Part shown: positions 16,532 through 25,240 of the stretch, piece by piece
Layout of the letters: the number at the start of each line of letters is the position of its first letter
Position numbering within the stretch: position 1 is the first letter of the stretch
DNA from: JAWODU01 sp046483125
Lineage (GTDB): Bacteria > Verrucomicrobiota > Kiritimatiellia > UBA8416 > JAWODU01
NCBI GenBank assembly: GCA_046483125.1
Contig: JAWODU010000085.1
Location: 1-64,000, forward strand
DNA length: 64,000 nucleotides
Direction: 5' to 3'
Position numbers and translations under genes: made by a program
The notes under the pieces: generated by a model
Seen by the model: the letters and a program-made list of their open reading frames with translations, nothing else
Database searches by the model: none
What the model was told of the DNA's origin: nothing

Positions 16532-19039
16532 ATGAAAGACGAGTACCCATACGCCGAAATCGAAAAAAAATGGCAGGATTACTGGCGCGAGCAGGGCACT
16601 TTCAAAACCGACATCTCGCAATTTCAGAACAAGTACTACTGCCTCACCATGTTCCCCTACCCCTCGGGGACCATGCACGTCGGCCACGGACGTAACTACA
16701 TCATCGCCGACGCGCTTGCCCGCTACAAGAAGATGAAGGGGCTGAACGTCCTTGCGCCGATGGGCTGGGACTCGTTCGGGCTTCCAGCGGAAAACGCAGC
16801 CAAGGACAAGGGAGTGCATCCCCGGGAATCCACAAAGGCCAATATCGCCCGGATGAAGCAACAGCTTAACGAATGGGGTGTCGGCTACGACTGGGATCGC
16901 GAAATATCAACGTCGCATCCGGAATACTACAAATGGACACAGTGGATATTCCTCAAACTGTACGAGCGGGGTCTGGCTTACCAGAAAACCGCGCCCGTGA
17001 ACTGGTGCGATTTCTGCACAACCCTGGCAAACGAAGAGGTTCTGCCTGACGGCACCTGCGAACGCTGCGGCAGGGGAGTGCGGAAACGCGACCTGAAGCA
17101 GTGGTTTTTTAAAATCACCGAATACGCTCAGCGCCTGCTGGACGATCTGGACCTCCTGGACCGATGGCCGGAAAAGGTGCGCCACATGCAGACCAACTGG
17201 ATAGGCCGGTCTGAAGGATGCAGGGTCGATTTCAGGATCACTGAAACCGGCGATTCCTGCCCGATTTTCACAACCCGTCCCGACACCATCTACGGTGTGA
17301 CTTTCATGGCTATAGCTCCGGAGCACCCTCTCGTCGCCGGACTCATGGCCGGACATGAACGTGAAAAAGAAGTTATGGAATTCGTAAACCGCCAGCTCGT
17401 GATTTCTTCAGCCGTGCGGTCCGACGAAGCCACGGAGAAGGAAGGCGTGTTCACGGGTTATCACGTTACTAATCCTTACAACGGTGAAACCTCCGAGCTC
17501 TGGGTAACGAACTATGTCCTTATGGAATACGGAACCGGCATTGTTATGGCGGTTCCCGCCCATGATCAGCGGGATTTTGAATTCGCGAAAAAATATTCCC
17601 TGCCGGTCAAAGTCGTGATCCAGAACCCGGACCGGAATCCGGACGTTTCGGCAATGACCGAAGCTTACGCGGACGACGGCATTCTGGTTGAATCGGGTCC
17701 TTTCACGGATCTCAACAACCGCGAAGCAGTAAGGAAGATGACGGAATATGCCTCTGAAAAGGGATTCGGCGGATTTGAAGTCACTTACCGGATCCGTGAC
17801 TGGCTTATCAGCCGCCAGAGATACTGGGGCGCCCCGATCCCCGTGGTGCATTGCAAAAAGTGCGGCACGGTCCCGGTTCCGGAAAAAGATCTGCCAGTAC
17901 TGCTTCCGGAAGACGTTGATTTCACCGTGACAAAGGGCAATCCCCTGGCCTGTCGCGAAAATTTCGTGAACACCGCCTGCCCCGAATGCGGGGGGGCGGC
18001 CAGGCGTGAGACCGACACCATAGCGCAATGGCTTTGTTCATGCTGGTATTTCATGCGTTACGTCAATCCCAGGCTTAAGGACCGGCCTTTCAATAAAGAA
18101 GACGTGGACCGCTGGCTCCCCGTGGACCAGTACATCGGAGGAGTCGAGCACGCCGTCCTGCACCTCCTGTACTCCCGCTTCATAGTCAAGGTCCTTTACG
18201 ACGCGGGATACTGCTCTTTCAGCGAACCCTTCGCCGCCCTGTTCACCCAGGGGATGATCTGCAAAAAAAATGACAAAGACGGCAAGCTGTACAAAATGTC
18301 CAAATCCAAAGGCAACGTGGTCAGCCCCGATGAACTCGTGAAGAATTACGGGGCCGATACCCTGCGGCTGTACACGCTGTTTATAGGGCCGCCGGAAAAA
18401 GACGCGGAATGGAACGATCAGGCTATAGAAGGCGCGTCGCGTTTCCTACGCCGCGTCTGGCGCCGGGTCCGGCAGAATGTCGAAAGTATCCGCGCCGCAA
18501 AAGGCGGGGAAAGCCGTCTTCAGGACATGCGGGAACCGGAACGCGAACTGTATCGTAAAATCAACGAAACGGTAGAACGGGTAACCAGAGATATGGAAGG
18601 CGCGTTCCACTTCAATTCGGCCATAGCCCGCGTGATGGAACTCGCTAATGCCGTGGACGATTCCGGTATTGACCCAAAAGGGGAAGGACAGGCCGCGGCG
18701 GTATATCGCAAAGCCGTCGAAACGCTGTTGCTCCTTCTTTCACCCTTCACTCCACACCTTGCCGAGGAGCTTTGGGAACAGATCGGGTTCCAGCCTGCTA
18801 TTCTCGATGCCCGGTGGCCCTCGGTCGACACCGACGGCCTCCGGAGCGAAGAGGTTGAGATTGTTCTCCAGGTAAACGGCAAAGTCCGGGGCAGGATCAC
18901 GGTTCCGGCCGGGTCCGACCGCAAGGTCCTGCAGGAAAAGGCCCTGAATAACGAAGGGGTAAGCAGGCATCTTCAGGGCAAAACGGTACGCAAGGTGGTA
19001 GTGGTACCCGATAAAATCGTCAACATCGCGGCAAGCTGA
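16532..19039 (+). CDS. leuS: Leucine--tRNA ligase
   Basis: This class I aminoacyl-tRNA synthetase charges tRNA-Leu in the cytoplasm. The 835-residue protein has the HIGH-type motif HVGHGRNY near residue 50, the CP1 editing domain with TTRPDTIYG (near residue 248) and the downstream GTGIVMAVPAHDQRD, the LeuRS-specific tail of the CP1 region, the KMSKS motif near residue 589, and the C-terminal LQVNGKVRG element. Length is within the usual 800-880. No clear ribosome-binding site precedes the ATG, but the first residues (YPYAEIEKKWQDYW) are the canonical LeuRS start. It appears to be an individual transcription unit bounded by repeats on the left. Confidence 0.98.
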   Translation: MKDEYPYAEIEKKWQDYWREQGTFKTDISQFQNKYYCLTMFPYPSGTMHVGHGRNYIIADALARYKKMKGLNVLAPMGWDSFGLPAENAAKDKGVHPRESTKANIARMKQQLNEWGVGYDWDREISTSHPEYYKWTQWIFLKLYERGLAYQKTAPVNWCDFCTTLANEEVLPDGTCERCGRGVRKRDLKQWFFKITEYAQRLLDDLDLLDRWPEKVRHMQTNWIGRSEGCRVDFRITETGDSCPIFTTRPDTIYGVTFMAIAPEHPLVAGLMAGHEREKEVMEFVNRQLVISSAVRSDEATEKEGVFTGYHVTNPYNGETSELWVTNYVLMEYGTGIVMAVPAHDQRDFEFAKKYSLPVKVVIQNPDRNPDVSAMTEAYADDGILVESGPFTDLNNREAVRKMTEYASEKGFGGFEVTYRIRDWLISRQRYWGAPIPVVHCKKCGTVPVPEKDLPVLLPEDVDFTVTKGNPLACRENFVNTACPECGGAARRETDTIAQWLCSCWYFMRYVNPRLKDRPFNKEDVDRWLPVDQYIGGVEHAVLHLLYSRFIVKVLYDAGYCSFSEPFAALFTQGMICKKNDKDGKLYKMSKSKGNVVSPDELVKNYGADTLRLYTLFIGPPEKDAEWNDQAIEGASRFLRRVWRRVRQNVESIRAAKGGESRLQDMREPERELYRKINETVERVTRDMEGAFHFNSAIARVMELANAVDDSGIDPKGEGQAAAVYRKAVETLLLLLSPFTPHLAEELWEQIGFQPAILDARWPSVDTDGLRSEEVEIVLQVNGKVRGRITVPAGSDRKVLQEKALNNEGVSRHLQGKTVRKVVVVPDKIVNIAAS

Positions 19040-19047
19040 CCGCACTC

Positions 19048-19188
19048 ATGCGCGATATTCTGAAACAACTCGTCGCATCCTGGTTCAAGCTCACCCCCGA
19101 CGAGCAGAAAGCGGTATGCGTAATAGCGGCAATCTTCCTGCTCGGAGTCATCGTCCGCTTCTGGGACGTGGTATTCGTCAGAACGTGA
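19048..19188 (+). CDS. Small single-pass membrane protein (46 residues)
   Basis: A short frame 8 bp after leuS encodes MRDILKQLVASWFKLT, then a charged PDEQK turn, a hydrophobic helix (about residues 23-37, VCVIAAIFLLGVIVRFW) and ends VVFVRT. The amphipathic N-terminus plus LTPDEQKA plus one membrane helix resembles the short anchor found at the N-terminus of ComEA-like helix-hairpin-helix proteins in some PVC genomes, but here the reading frame stops before any further domain. It may be a genuine small membrane protein or the truncated start of such a gene. Its last 11 bp overlap the 3' end of the converging gene. Confidence 0.5.
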   Translation: MRDILKQLVASWFKLTPDEQKAVCVIAAIFLLGVIVRFWDVVFVRT

Positions 19189-19849
19189 CAGAAAAACCGA
19201 ACGCAATGACAGGATAAAACTTGAACCACGAGAAATCGTCTTCCAGGTCCTGCGCTTCCTGGTCGAGATCGGCGTTAAGTTCCTCCTGCACCTGGGGATC
19301 GCTGGCGGTCGCCTCAATAGAGACTTTCGGAGGACCCTGATACAACGCGCCGAAATCAAGAGAAAAGTGTATGCGGCTGTTCCTGTCCGCGGCGTTTCCC
19401 ACCCCTATACCCAGGTAAGGCGCAAAACTGTCAAAAGTCACGGCCCCGTCAACGCGCTCCACGGTATAAGCGGCGTCTCCGATATCAACCGTCGCGCCCG
19501 GCCTCGCCGTTAAAGTGATCTCATTGTCATTCACCATACCTCCCGCCGTAAAACGGAAACCACTGGCCCCGGGGTGCCAGTCAAGCAGCGCCGCGATCGT
19601 CTTGAGGTTAAGTTCCGCTTCAAGTTCCGCGACTTCTTCGCCTTCCTCTTCTTCGGTGTCTTCTATTTTGTAACTGAAAGTATTATAGCCCAACCGGCCG
19701 TTCACGGTCGGAAGGACCCCTACGGTCAGGTCGGCCCCGTACCCGAGTGTGCCTATCTTGGGGCTTATGCCTACGCCCGCGTGGACTGCCGGCGTCATGC
19801 CGGCCGCAATCAAAACGACAACCGTCAGCAAACCGGTTCCGCGCATCAT
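19178..19849 (-). CDS. Exported protein, probable outer-membrane barrel
   Basis: The 223-residue product has a signal peptide (MMRGTGLLTVVVLIAAGM, cut after VHA) and then alternating hydrophobic strands (GYGADLTVGVLPTVNGRLGYN, then a long acidic loop rich in Glu, and further strands), and ends with FYPVIAFGFSVTF. The terminal phenylalanine and final strand fit the recognition signal of outer-membrane barrels. It resembles in layout the small 8-stranded barrel proteins, including an internal KFY...FG strand pair. I chose the start at 19849 on the basis of an AAGGAGGCG site 7 bp upstream; the open frame continues upstream by 71 codons without features. Function unknown. Confidence 0.75.
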   Translation of the reverse strand: MMRGTGLLTVVVLIAAGMTPAVHAGVGISPKIGTLGYGADLTVGVLPTVNGRLGYNTFSYKIEDTEEEEGEEVAELEAELNLKTIAALLDWHPGASGFRFTAGGMVNDNEITLTARPGATVDIGDAAYTVERVDGAVTFDSFAPYLGIGVGNAADRNSRIHFSLDFGALYQGPPKVSIEATASDPQVQEELNADLDQEAQDLEDDFSWFKFYPVIAFGFSVTF

Positions 19850-19973
19850 GATTTCGCCTCCTTGTTTGAGTATTTGCCTTGAATCCCGCCGAGAATTTTT
19901 TCTTTCCTTTGAAATACCGCTGAGTTTAGTATACCCGTCCGTATTTACAATACAAAAATAGCGTGGATCACAT

Positions 19974-20393
19974 ATGAATAAAGACTGTATTTTCTGCAAA
20001 ATCGTCCAGGGCGCCGTTCCAGCTTCAAAAGTATACGAGGACGAAAACACCGTCGCCTTCATGGATGTTCAGCCCGTTGTGAAAGGACACGTGCTGGTCG
20101 TACCCAGAGAACACTGCGATCCAATAACCGAGACGCCGCCGGAAGTCCTTTCAAAACTCATTGCAGTTGTCCGTAAAGTAGCCCGTTCGCTTACGGAGGG
20201 ACTGGGCGCCGACGGCATAAACGTGAGCCAGGCCAACGGCAAAGTGGCCGGGCAGGTTGTGCCGCATATACACTTTCATGTCATACCCCGGTTCTCAAAC
20301 GACGGGCATTCCTGGAACTGGGACCCGAAGGAGTACGACTCCACCGAGGAAATGGACTCGTACGCGGACAAAATCAGAAAAGCCCTGCAATAG
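19974..20393 (+). CDS. hinT: HIT-family nucleotide hydrolase (HinT-like)
   Basis: The 139-residue product belongs to the histidine-triad family, HinT branch, which hydrolyses purine nucleoside phosphoramidates and acyl-adenylates. The CxFC start (DCIFCKIVQG), the DVQPVVKGHVLVVP strand and the catalytic triad HIHFHVI (near residue 98) are all present. It is divergent from the barrel gene at 19178 and followed by a REP-like hairpin. An individual or short transcription unit is likely. Confidence 0.92.
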   Translation: MNKDCIFCKIVQGAVPASKVYEDENTVAFMDVQPVVKGHVLVVPREHCDPITETPPEVLSKLIAVVRKVARSLTEGLGADGINVSQANGKVAGQVVPHIHFHVIPRFSNDGHSWNWDPKEYDSTEEMDSYADKIRKALQ

Positions 20394-20404
20394 ACCAGGA
20401 GACT

Positions 20405-20448
20405 TTTTGACAGGATCAACCCGCCCCGGCGGATTAATCCCGTCAAAT
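20405..20448. repeat. Short REP-like hairpin (GACAGGAT family)
   Basis: TTTGACAGGAT faces ATCCCGTCAAA around an inner CCGCC-cc-GGCGG stem, so the 44 bp form one long imperfect hairpin. It is a compact member of the family seen at 10982 and 55743. Placed between hinT and the next gene, it could terminate or stabilise the hinT transcript. Confidence 0.7.
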
Positions 20449-20495
20449 AGTCCCGGGGTAAAAAGGGCAAACGAAAAGAACTGAGGAGTGTTCAA

Positions 20496-20975
20496 GTGCA
20501 GGAAAATGATTTTGAACAGGCTGTAAAGCGTCTTTCCGGACGTGACCCCCGGTACAAGGGCCCGGCGTATTTTTTCGTTAAAGACGCCCTGGCCTATACG
20601 GCTAAAGCGCTTGAAAAACCCGTTGAAGAAGTTCCGGAAAGGCACGTCAGCGCCGCCGAACTGCTGGAGGGGATTAAATCCTACACGCTTCAGGAATTCG
20701 GTCCGATAAGCATGAGAATACTGAATTCATGGGGCATCTCCCGCACGGAAGATTTCGGCGAAATAGTCTACAATCTCATTAAAGCCGGCTGGCTGAAGCG
20801 GTCCGATAAAGACAGCAAAGAAGATTTCGCGGAAGGTTATGATTTCTATTCCGCTTTCGCCAAACCTTTCAAACCGGCTCACGGACCGGACGACGGAACC
20901 GCCGGGTCCCGGCCCCGCGCCGATCCGGCGCGCAGCCGGGGAAAACGCAATAAGCCGGGAGACCAGCATCGATGA
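20496..20975 (+). CDS. Minf_1886 family protein
   Basis: The 159-residue product matches the uncharacterised family named Minf_1886, reported mostly from Verrucomicrobia and Planctomycetes. The conserved stretches are AYFFVKDALAYT, RHVSAAELLEGI, EFGPISMRILNSWGI and RTEDFGEIVYNLI, with a C-terminal FAEGYDFYSAF. The function of this family is unknown. The start is GTG at 20496 with GAGGAG about 10 bp upstream. The stop overlaps the following protease gene (ATGA), so the two are translationally coupled. The last 30 residues are basic and low-complexity. Confidence 0.85.
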   Translation: MQENDFEQAVKRLSGRDPRYKGPAYFFVKDALAYTAKALEKPVEEVPERHVSAAELLEGIKSYTLQEFGPISMRILNSWGISRTEDFGEIVYNLIKAGWLKRSDKDSKEDFAEGYDFYSAFAKPFKPAHGPDDGTAGSRPRADPARSRGKRNKPGDQHR

Positions 20976-23608
20976 AGAGAACCGCTCTCCTCCCCGTTCT
21001 CGCGGGCCTGTCTTTTCTCTGGGGATGCTCCGCGGGCCTGCCCAGGCGTTCCGGAATCGCCGAAGAATCCCTGTCTCTCATCAGGAAAACAAATGCGGAG
21101 CTTCAGCGATTCTGTCTCACCAACGGTATGACGTGCCTCGTCCGCGAAGATCACTCAGCGCCCGTGGTGTCCATCCAGATATGGGCCGGAACGGGTTCGA
21201 TACACGAAGGCCGCTGCATGGGGGCCGGAATGTCGCACGCCGTGGAGCACATGATATTCAAGGGCACCCCGACCCGTCCGCCGGGACGGATTACCGAAGA
21301 AATAAACAACGCCGGCGGTAACATCAACGCATACACCACTCTCGACCGTACCGTCTTTCTCGTTGATATCCCCTCCAGGAACTGGCAAGTAGGACTCGAT
21401 GTGCTCGCCGACGCGGTGGCAAACGCCTCCTTCCCGAAGAACGAATGGATCAAGGAACGCGACGTAATCCTGAGAGAATTTGCCATGGGAAAAGACGACC
21501 CGGACAGGGTAATCAACAAGCTTCTCTGGAGAACCGCTTATCGCGTACATCCTTACCGGTTCCCGGTCATAGGCCGCGAATACCTGTTCCGGAAGATCAG
21601 CCGTGACGATCTCTCGTCGTATTTTGCGCGGCGCTATGTGCCGGATCGCATGATAACAAGCGTGGCAGGCGATATCGACGCCGATAAAATACAAAAAGCC
21701 CTCGAAAAGGCCTTTGCCGGCTTCGACCGGGGACCCGGAGAGCCTGCCGTGGTTCCGGCGGAACCTTCCCAGGTTTCGCCCCGCCATGCTCGCCGGACCG
21801 GTTCGTATAACGTTTCCAGGCTTGAATGCGCCTGGCACACGGTCTCTCTCGATCATCCCGACGCTCCGGCGCTGGATGTCCTGGCAATCGCGGCGGGACG
21901 CGGAAAAAGTTCCAGGCTTCGGGAAACACTTCGCGAGGAACAACAGCTTGTCGACACCATAAACGCGTGGTCATTCACGCCGAGAGACGCGGGGCTGTTC
22001 GGGATAAGCGCTTCCTTTCCCCCTGAAAAGGAACAGGACGTGATCCGGGCTCTTGAAAAAGAAACGGCCGTGTGGCGGAACTCGCTGTTTTCCGAAGCGG
22101 AAATTGAAAAAGCAAAACGCATGGTGCTCAGTTCGGAACTCTCCGACCTGCAGACAATGAAAGGCCAGGCCCGGTCATACGCCATGGGAGAGTTCTACGC
22201 GCATGATCCCCGGTTCTCCGCCGCGTATATCGACCGCATTTCTTCGGTCACTCCCGATTCCGTGCGGAAAGCGGCGCGCAAGTACCTGATCCCTTCGAAC
22301 CGCACGCTTGTCCTGCTCGCGCCGGAAGAAGAAACGGAAGAAGCTGACGTCAAGGAAACGACAATATCATGCACGGATAAGGTGGAGAAAATCGAACTGG
22401 AATGCGGCTTTCCTCTCCTGGTGCGTGAAGACCATCGTCTTCCATTTGTCTATTTCTGCGCGGCCGTCCGCGGCGGATCCATGGCCGAGACTGAATCGGA
22501 CTGCGGCATAAGCAGACTTACAGCCGACATGCTTGTGCGCGGCACGCATTCCCGTTCCAGGCGGGAAATAGCCGAACTCGTTGATGTCCGCGGGGCTAAA
22601 CTCGTATCGTTTTCCGGTTATAACAGCTTCGGGCTTAAAGGACGCTGTTTTGCGGCCGACCTGCCTCTCTTTCTTGAACTGCTCAGTGACTGTCTTCTTA
22701 ATCCCGCTTTCGAACCCGAAGAATTCCGGAATCAGGTGCGACTGCAGACCTCGGCTATAGACCGACAGTCCGAACAGCCCTTCCTGATGGCCCGCAAAGC
22801 CTTGAGAAAACTGCTTTTCAGCCCCCATCCCTATGCCTGGCTTCCCGTCGGCAGGAAAGAAATACTGCATGAATTGAGCGTAACCGACATCAGGCGCCAT
22901 CATCACCGGCTCATCAGGTCACCCAATTTTGTCCTCTCGGTATTCGGGCACGTGGAACCGGCAGAGGTTAAAACTCTTGTCGAGAAATCATTCAGCGGTA
23001 TTCCGCGCGGTAACGCTCCGCGGATAAGCCCTCTTCCTCCCGAACCCGATCTGCCGGCGCGCACAAAATCCCGTCTTCCCAGAGAACAGGCCATAGTGCT
23101 CGCCGGATTTCCGGGTATAGACGTCGCGGATCCCCGGCGCGATGCGCTCGCGGTACTGGAAACGGCAATGAGCGGCCTTTCATCCGACCTCGCCGTTGCC
23201 ATCAGAGTAAAAGAGGGTTTGGCGTATTACGCTGGCGCGTACCAGCGGCCCGGGCTGGACCCTGGCCTGTTCGTTTTGTACGCGGGTACGCGCGAGGAAA
23301 CCGTGGACAGAGTTCAGGACCTGTTCGCTGCGGAAATAGAGCGGGTAACTACCGAAGGCATCCGACAGGAAGAATTCGACAGGGCCGTAAACCGCGTGAT
23401 AGCCGATTACGAAATGGGCCTCCAGAACAACCTTGCCCTGGCCATGGATTGCGCCCTCAACGAACTTTACGGGCTGGGGTGTTCCTATAAATTTTCGACG
23501 GAAGAACGCATGCGGGCCCTGACGCCGGAAGATATCAAACAGGCGGCCTCTTCGATCCTCGCGAAAGACAGGATGGCCGTCTCTATCGTGCTTCCGGAAA
23601 GGGACTAA
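20972..23608 (+). CDS. M16-family (insulinase-like) zinc protease, lipoprotein
   Basis: The 878-residue product is an inverzincin of the M16 family with two M16 units in tandem, as in PqqL or fused pitrilysin-like pairs. The N-terminus is a lipoprotein signal (MKRTALLPVLAGLSFLWGC, cysteine at about 19), so it is probably anchored in the periplasm or outer membrane. The catalytic motif HAVEH is at residues 89-93 with the third ligand expected in the following ERDVILREF helix. The second half (from about residue 455) has the fold but no HxxEH, so it is the non-catalytic partner. It overlaps the Minf_1886 gene by 4 bp. It probably degrades peptides in the envelope. Confidence 0.93.
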   Translation: MKRTALLPVLAGLSFLWGCSAGLPRRSGIAEESLSLIRKTNAELQRFCLTNGMTCLVREDHSAPVVSIQIWAGTGSIHEGRCMGAGMSHAVEHMIFKGTPTRPPGRITEEINNAGGNINAYTTLDRTVFLVDIPSRNWQVGLDVLADAVANASFPKNEWIKERDVILREFAMGKDDPDRVINKLLWRTAYRVHPYRFPVIGREYLFRKISRDDLSSYFARRYVPDRMITSVAGDIDADKIQKALEKAFAGFDRGPGEPAVVPAEPSQVSPRHARRTGSYNVSRLECAWHTVSLDHPDAPALDVLAIAAGRGKSSRLRETLREEQQLVDTINAWSFTPRDAGLFGISASFPPEKEQDVIRALEKETAVWRNSLFSEAEIEKAKRMVLSSELSDLQTMKGQARSYAMGEFYAHDPRFSAAYIDRISSVTPDSVRKAARKYLIPSNRTLVLLAPEEETEEADVKETTISCTDKVEKIELECGFPLLVREDHRLPFVYFCAAVRGGSMAETESDCGISRLTADMLVRGTHSRSRREIAELVDVRGAKLVSFSGYNSFGLKGRCFAADLPLFLELLSDCLLNPAFEPEEFRNQVRLQTSAIDRQSEQPFLMARKALRKLLFSPHPYAWLPVGRKEILHELSVTDIRRHHHRLIRSPNFVLSVFGHVEPAEVKTLVEKSFSGIPRGNAPRISPLPPEPDLPARTKSRLPREQAIVLAGFPGIDVADPRRDALAVLETAMSGLSSDLAVAIRVKEGLAYYAGAYQRPGLDPGLFVLYAGTREETVDRVQDLFAAEIERVTTEGIRQEEFDRAVNRVIADYEMGLQNNLALAMDCALNELYGLGCSYKFSTEERMRALTPEDIKQAASSILAKDRMAVSIVLPERD

Positions 23609-23615
23609 CCGGTAG

Positions 23616-23892
23616 TGTCAAAAGTTCCATGAACACGGACGAATGACGAGTTGGAACACTTAATCGCACACTTAACTGCTACCCTTTGTCGTATACGCTT
23701 AAACGACTCTGTTGCAACGGCTGGCACATGACGAGTAAGCAGGTCGGTTAAGGGTGTGCGTCCGCCGCGGCGGAAAGGGTGGCGGTTAAGAAAGCGTTTA
23801 AGTGTATTGGGAAAAGGGGGAGAGAGTCGAAAAACGGCTAATGACCTGAAACAAGGACAGTTACACAGATAAACGTGCTGTCAGCTTTGACA
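23616..23892 (+). mobile_element. MITE-like element, inverted copy of 31825-32108
   Basis: The 277-bp segment has TGTCAAAAG at its left end and CTTTGACA at its right end as short terminal inverted repeats. The interior contains CGTATACGCTTAAACGAC, the 32-bp core (23759-23790) and GGGGGAGAGAGTCGAAAAAC. The whole element recurs almost unchanged at 31825-32108 in the opposite orientation. It has no gene. The right end lies 28 bp before the DUF1844 start codon, so it may have replaced the native promoter. Confidence 0.85.
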
Positions 23893-23920
23893 ATACTGCG
23901 ACTACAAGGAGGGAAAAATT

Positions 23921-24340
23921 ATGAACGACAAACCGGAAAACAAGGAAAACATGGATAAGGCGCTTTTTGCCAACCTGATCATGATGCTGTCATCCTCCGC
24001 GATGCAGCAGATGGGCAATACCCCGAATCCCATAACCCAAAAAACGGAAATCAACCTCGAGGGAGCCCAGCTCACCATAGATATGCTGGAAATGCTGAAA
24101 AACCGGACCGAGGGCAATCTTGACGCCGAAGAGAGCAAAATGACCACCGACATCCTGTCCTCCCTGCAGATGGCCTACGTTCAGGCTTCTCAAACAGAGG
24201 GGGAAAAGCAGAACGAAAAAGGAGATGAGGCGGAAACGGTTCAAGAACCCGCGGACAGCGAAAAGAAGCCCGAAGAAGATTCTTCCGGCGAAGAAAAGGA
24301 CTCCGGCAAAGACCCAAAATATCACAAATCCTACGGTTAA
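23921..24340 (+). CDS. DUF1844 family protein
   Basis: The 139-residue product matches DUF1844: FANLIMMLSSSAMQQMGNTPNP, INLEGAQLTIDMLEMLKNRTEGNL and a final helix ending in LSSLQMAYV. The family is uncharacterised, helical and common in PVC bacteria and some Proteobacteria. The C-terminal 50 residues are very acidic and low-complexity. The start is supported by an AAGGAGGG site 7 bp upstream. It is the first of three same-strand genes with 147 bp to the next. Confidence 0.85.
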   Translation: MNDKPENKENMDKALFANLIMMLSSSAMQQMGNTPNPITQKTEINLEGAQLTIDMLEMLKNRTEGNLDAEESKMTTDILSSLQMAYVQASQTEGEKQNEKGDEAETVQEPADSEKKPEEDSSGEEKDSGKDPKYHKSYG

Positions 24341-24487
24341 TTTCTTTTTCTTGTTGCCCCCCGGCTCCGCCCAACGTATTATCTGCCGCAAATCGTCCGC
24401 GGCCGTCGGCGTCCGCGGATCGGGATTCCCCCGGAAAGGAACCCTTTGCGGAGGGGTTGTGTTAACACATCAACGTGAGGAGCCATT

Positions 24488-24826
24488 ATGGGTATTGCAG
24501 CTCTCATTATCGGTATTGTGGCCGTAGTACTGGGTTTTATTCCTTTTTGCGGCTGGTTTGCCCTGTTGCCCGCTGTAGTAGGACTTGCCCTCGGCATAGC
24601 TGAAATCTCGGTTAAGTCAAAAAAGGAACAGCCTAAGGGCATGGGAATCGCGGGTCTTGTTCTTAACGGCGTGGCTATAGTGGTAATTCTCGTTTGGACG
24701 CTGGTTATTGCCGCGGGTGCAACAAAGGCGGCAAAAGAAGCCAAAGCGGAAATGGAAGCCGCCGGGGTCACAAACCTCCAGCAGATGATCGAAGAGGCGC
24801 AGGAAGTCTCAACGGCGACCAACTGA
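24488..24826 (+). CDS. DUF4190 domain membrane protein
   Basis: The 112-residue product has two hydrophobic hairpins (about residues 1-37 and 50-78) with the DUF4190 pattern of repeated GIA.L..G..A. segments (MGIAALIIGIVAVVLGFIP and GIAGLVLNGVAIVVIL). It ends in a charged amphipathic helix. This is a small inner-membrane protein of unknown role. A GTGAGGAG site precedes the ATG. It is 30 bp upstream of the DUF2752 gene and likely co-transcribed with it. Confidence 0.82.
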   Translation: MGIAALIIGIVAVVLGFIPFCGWFALLPAVVGLALGIAEISVKSKKEQPKGMGIAGLVLNGVAIVVILVWTLVIAAGATKAAKEAKAEMEAAGVTNLQQMIEEAQEVSTATN

Positions 24827-24856
24827 CTCTTGTCTCGATCTTACAGGTCGGCAAAC

Positions 24857-25240
24857 ATGACAGTGCTGGGCCTGGTTCTCTATTGCCTGGCACTGCCTTT
24901 TTTATCGCCCTTCTTCTCGCGAATACTTCCCGACTGCCTTACGGCCTGCCCCTTTAGAACTCTCACGGGAAATCCCTGCGCCCTCTGCGGACTTACGCGC
25001 GGATTAAGGGCGCTGATAAACGGAAACGTAAAGGAGGCGGTGTCTCTTAACCCCCTGTGCGTACCGATAGCGGTATTGCTTTTTTTCGAAGCAGTGTTCA
25101 GATCGACAATGCTGATTCTTTCGCGCTATCGGGAAATACCCGGCCGTGTGATACGACTGGACCTGTTGTTTCATATCGCGCTTCTGGCGACATACCTCGC
25201 CTATACCTCGGCATTCGCTCTCAGTACTTACGCGTACTAA
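24857..25240 (+). CDS. DUF2752 membrane protein
   Basis: The product (127 residues from this start) has the DUF2752 motif CPFRTLTGNPCALCGLTRGL followed by a G...A...NPL sequence, and three membrane helices. The function of the family is unknown. I chose the ATG at 24857; a TTG at 24830 would add nine residues. DUF4190 and DUF2752 genes are often neighbours in bacteria, as here. The last 20 bp overlap the 3' end of the giant gene on the other strand. Confidence 0.82.
   Translation: MTVLGLVLYCLALPFLSPFFSRILPDCLTACPFRTLTGNPCALCGLTRGLRALINGNVKEAVSLNPLCVPIAVLLFFEAVFRSTMLILSRYREIPGRVIRLDLLFHIALLATYLAYTSAFALSTYAY

Noticed and set aside
23881..23920. TTGACA at the right end of the MITE-like element as a -35 box for the DUF1844 gene
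   Set aside because: No acceptable -10 lies at 16-18 bp; the next bases are the ribosome-binding site itself.
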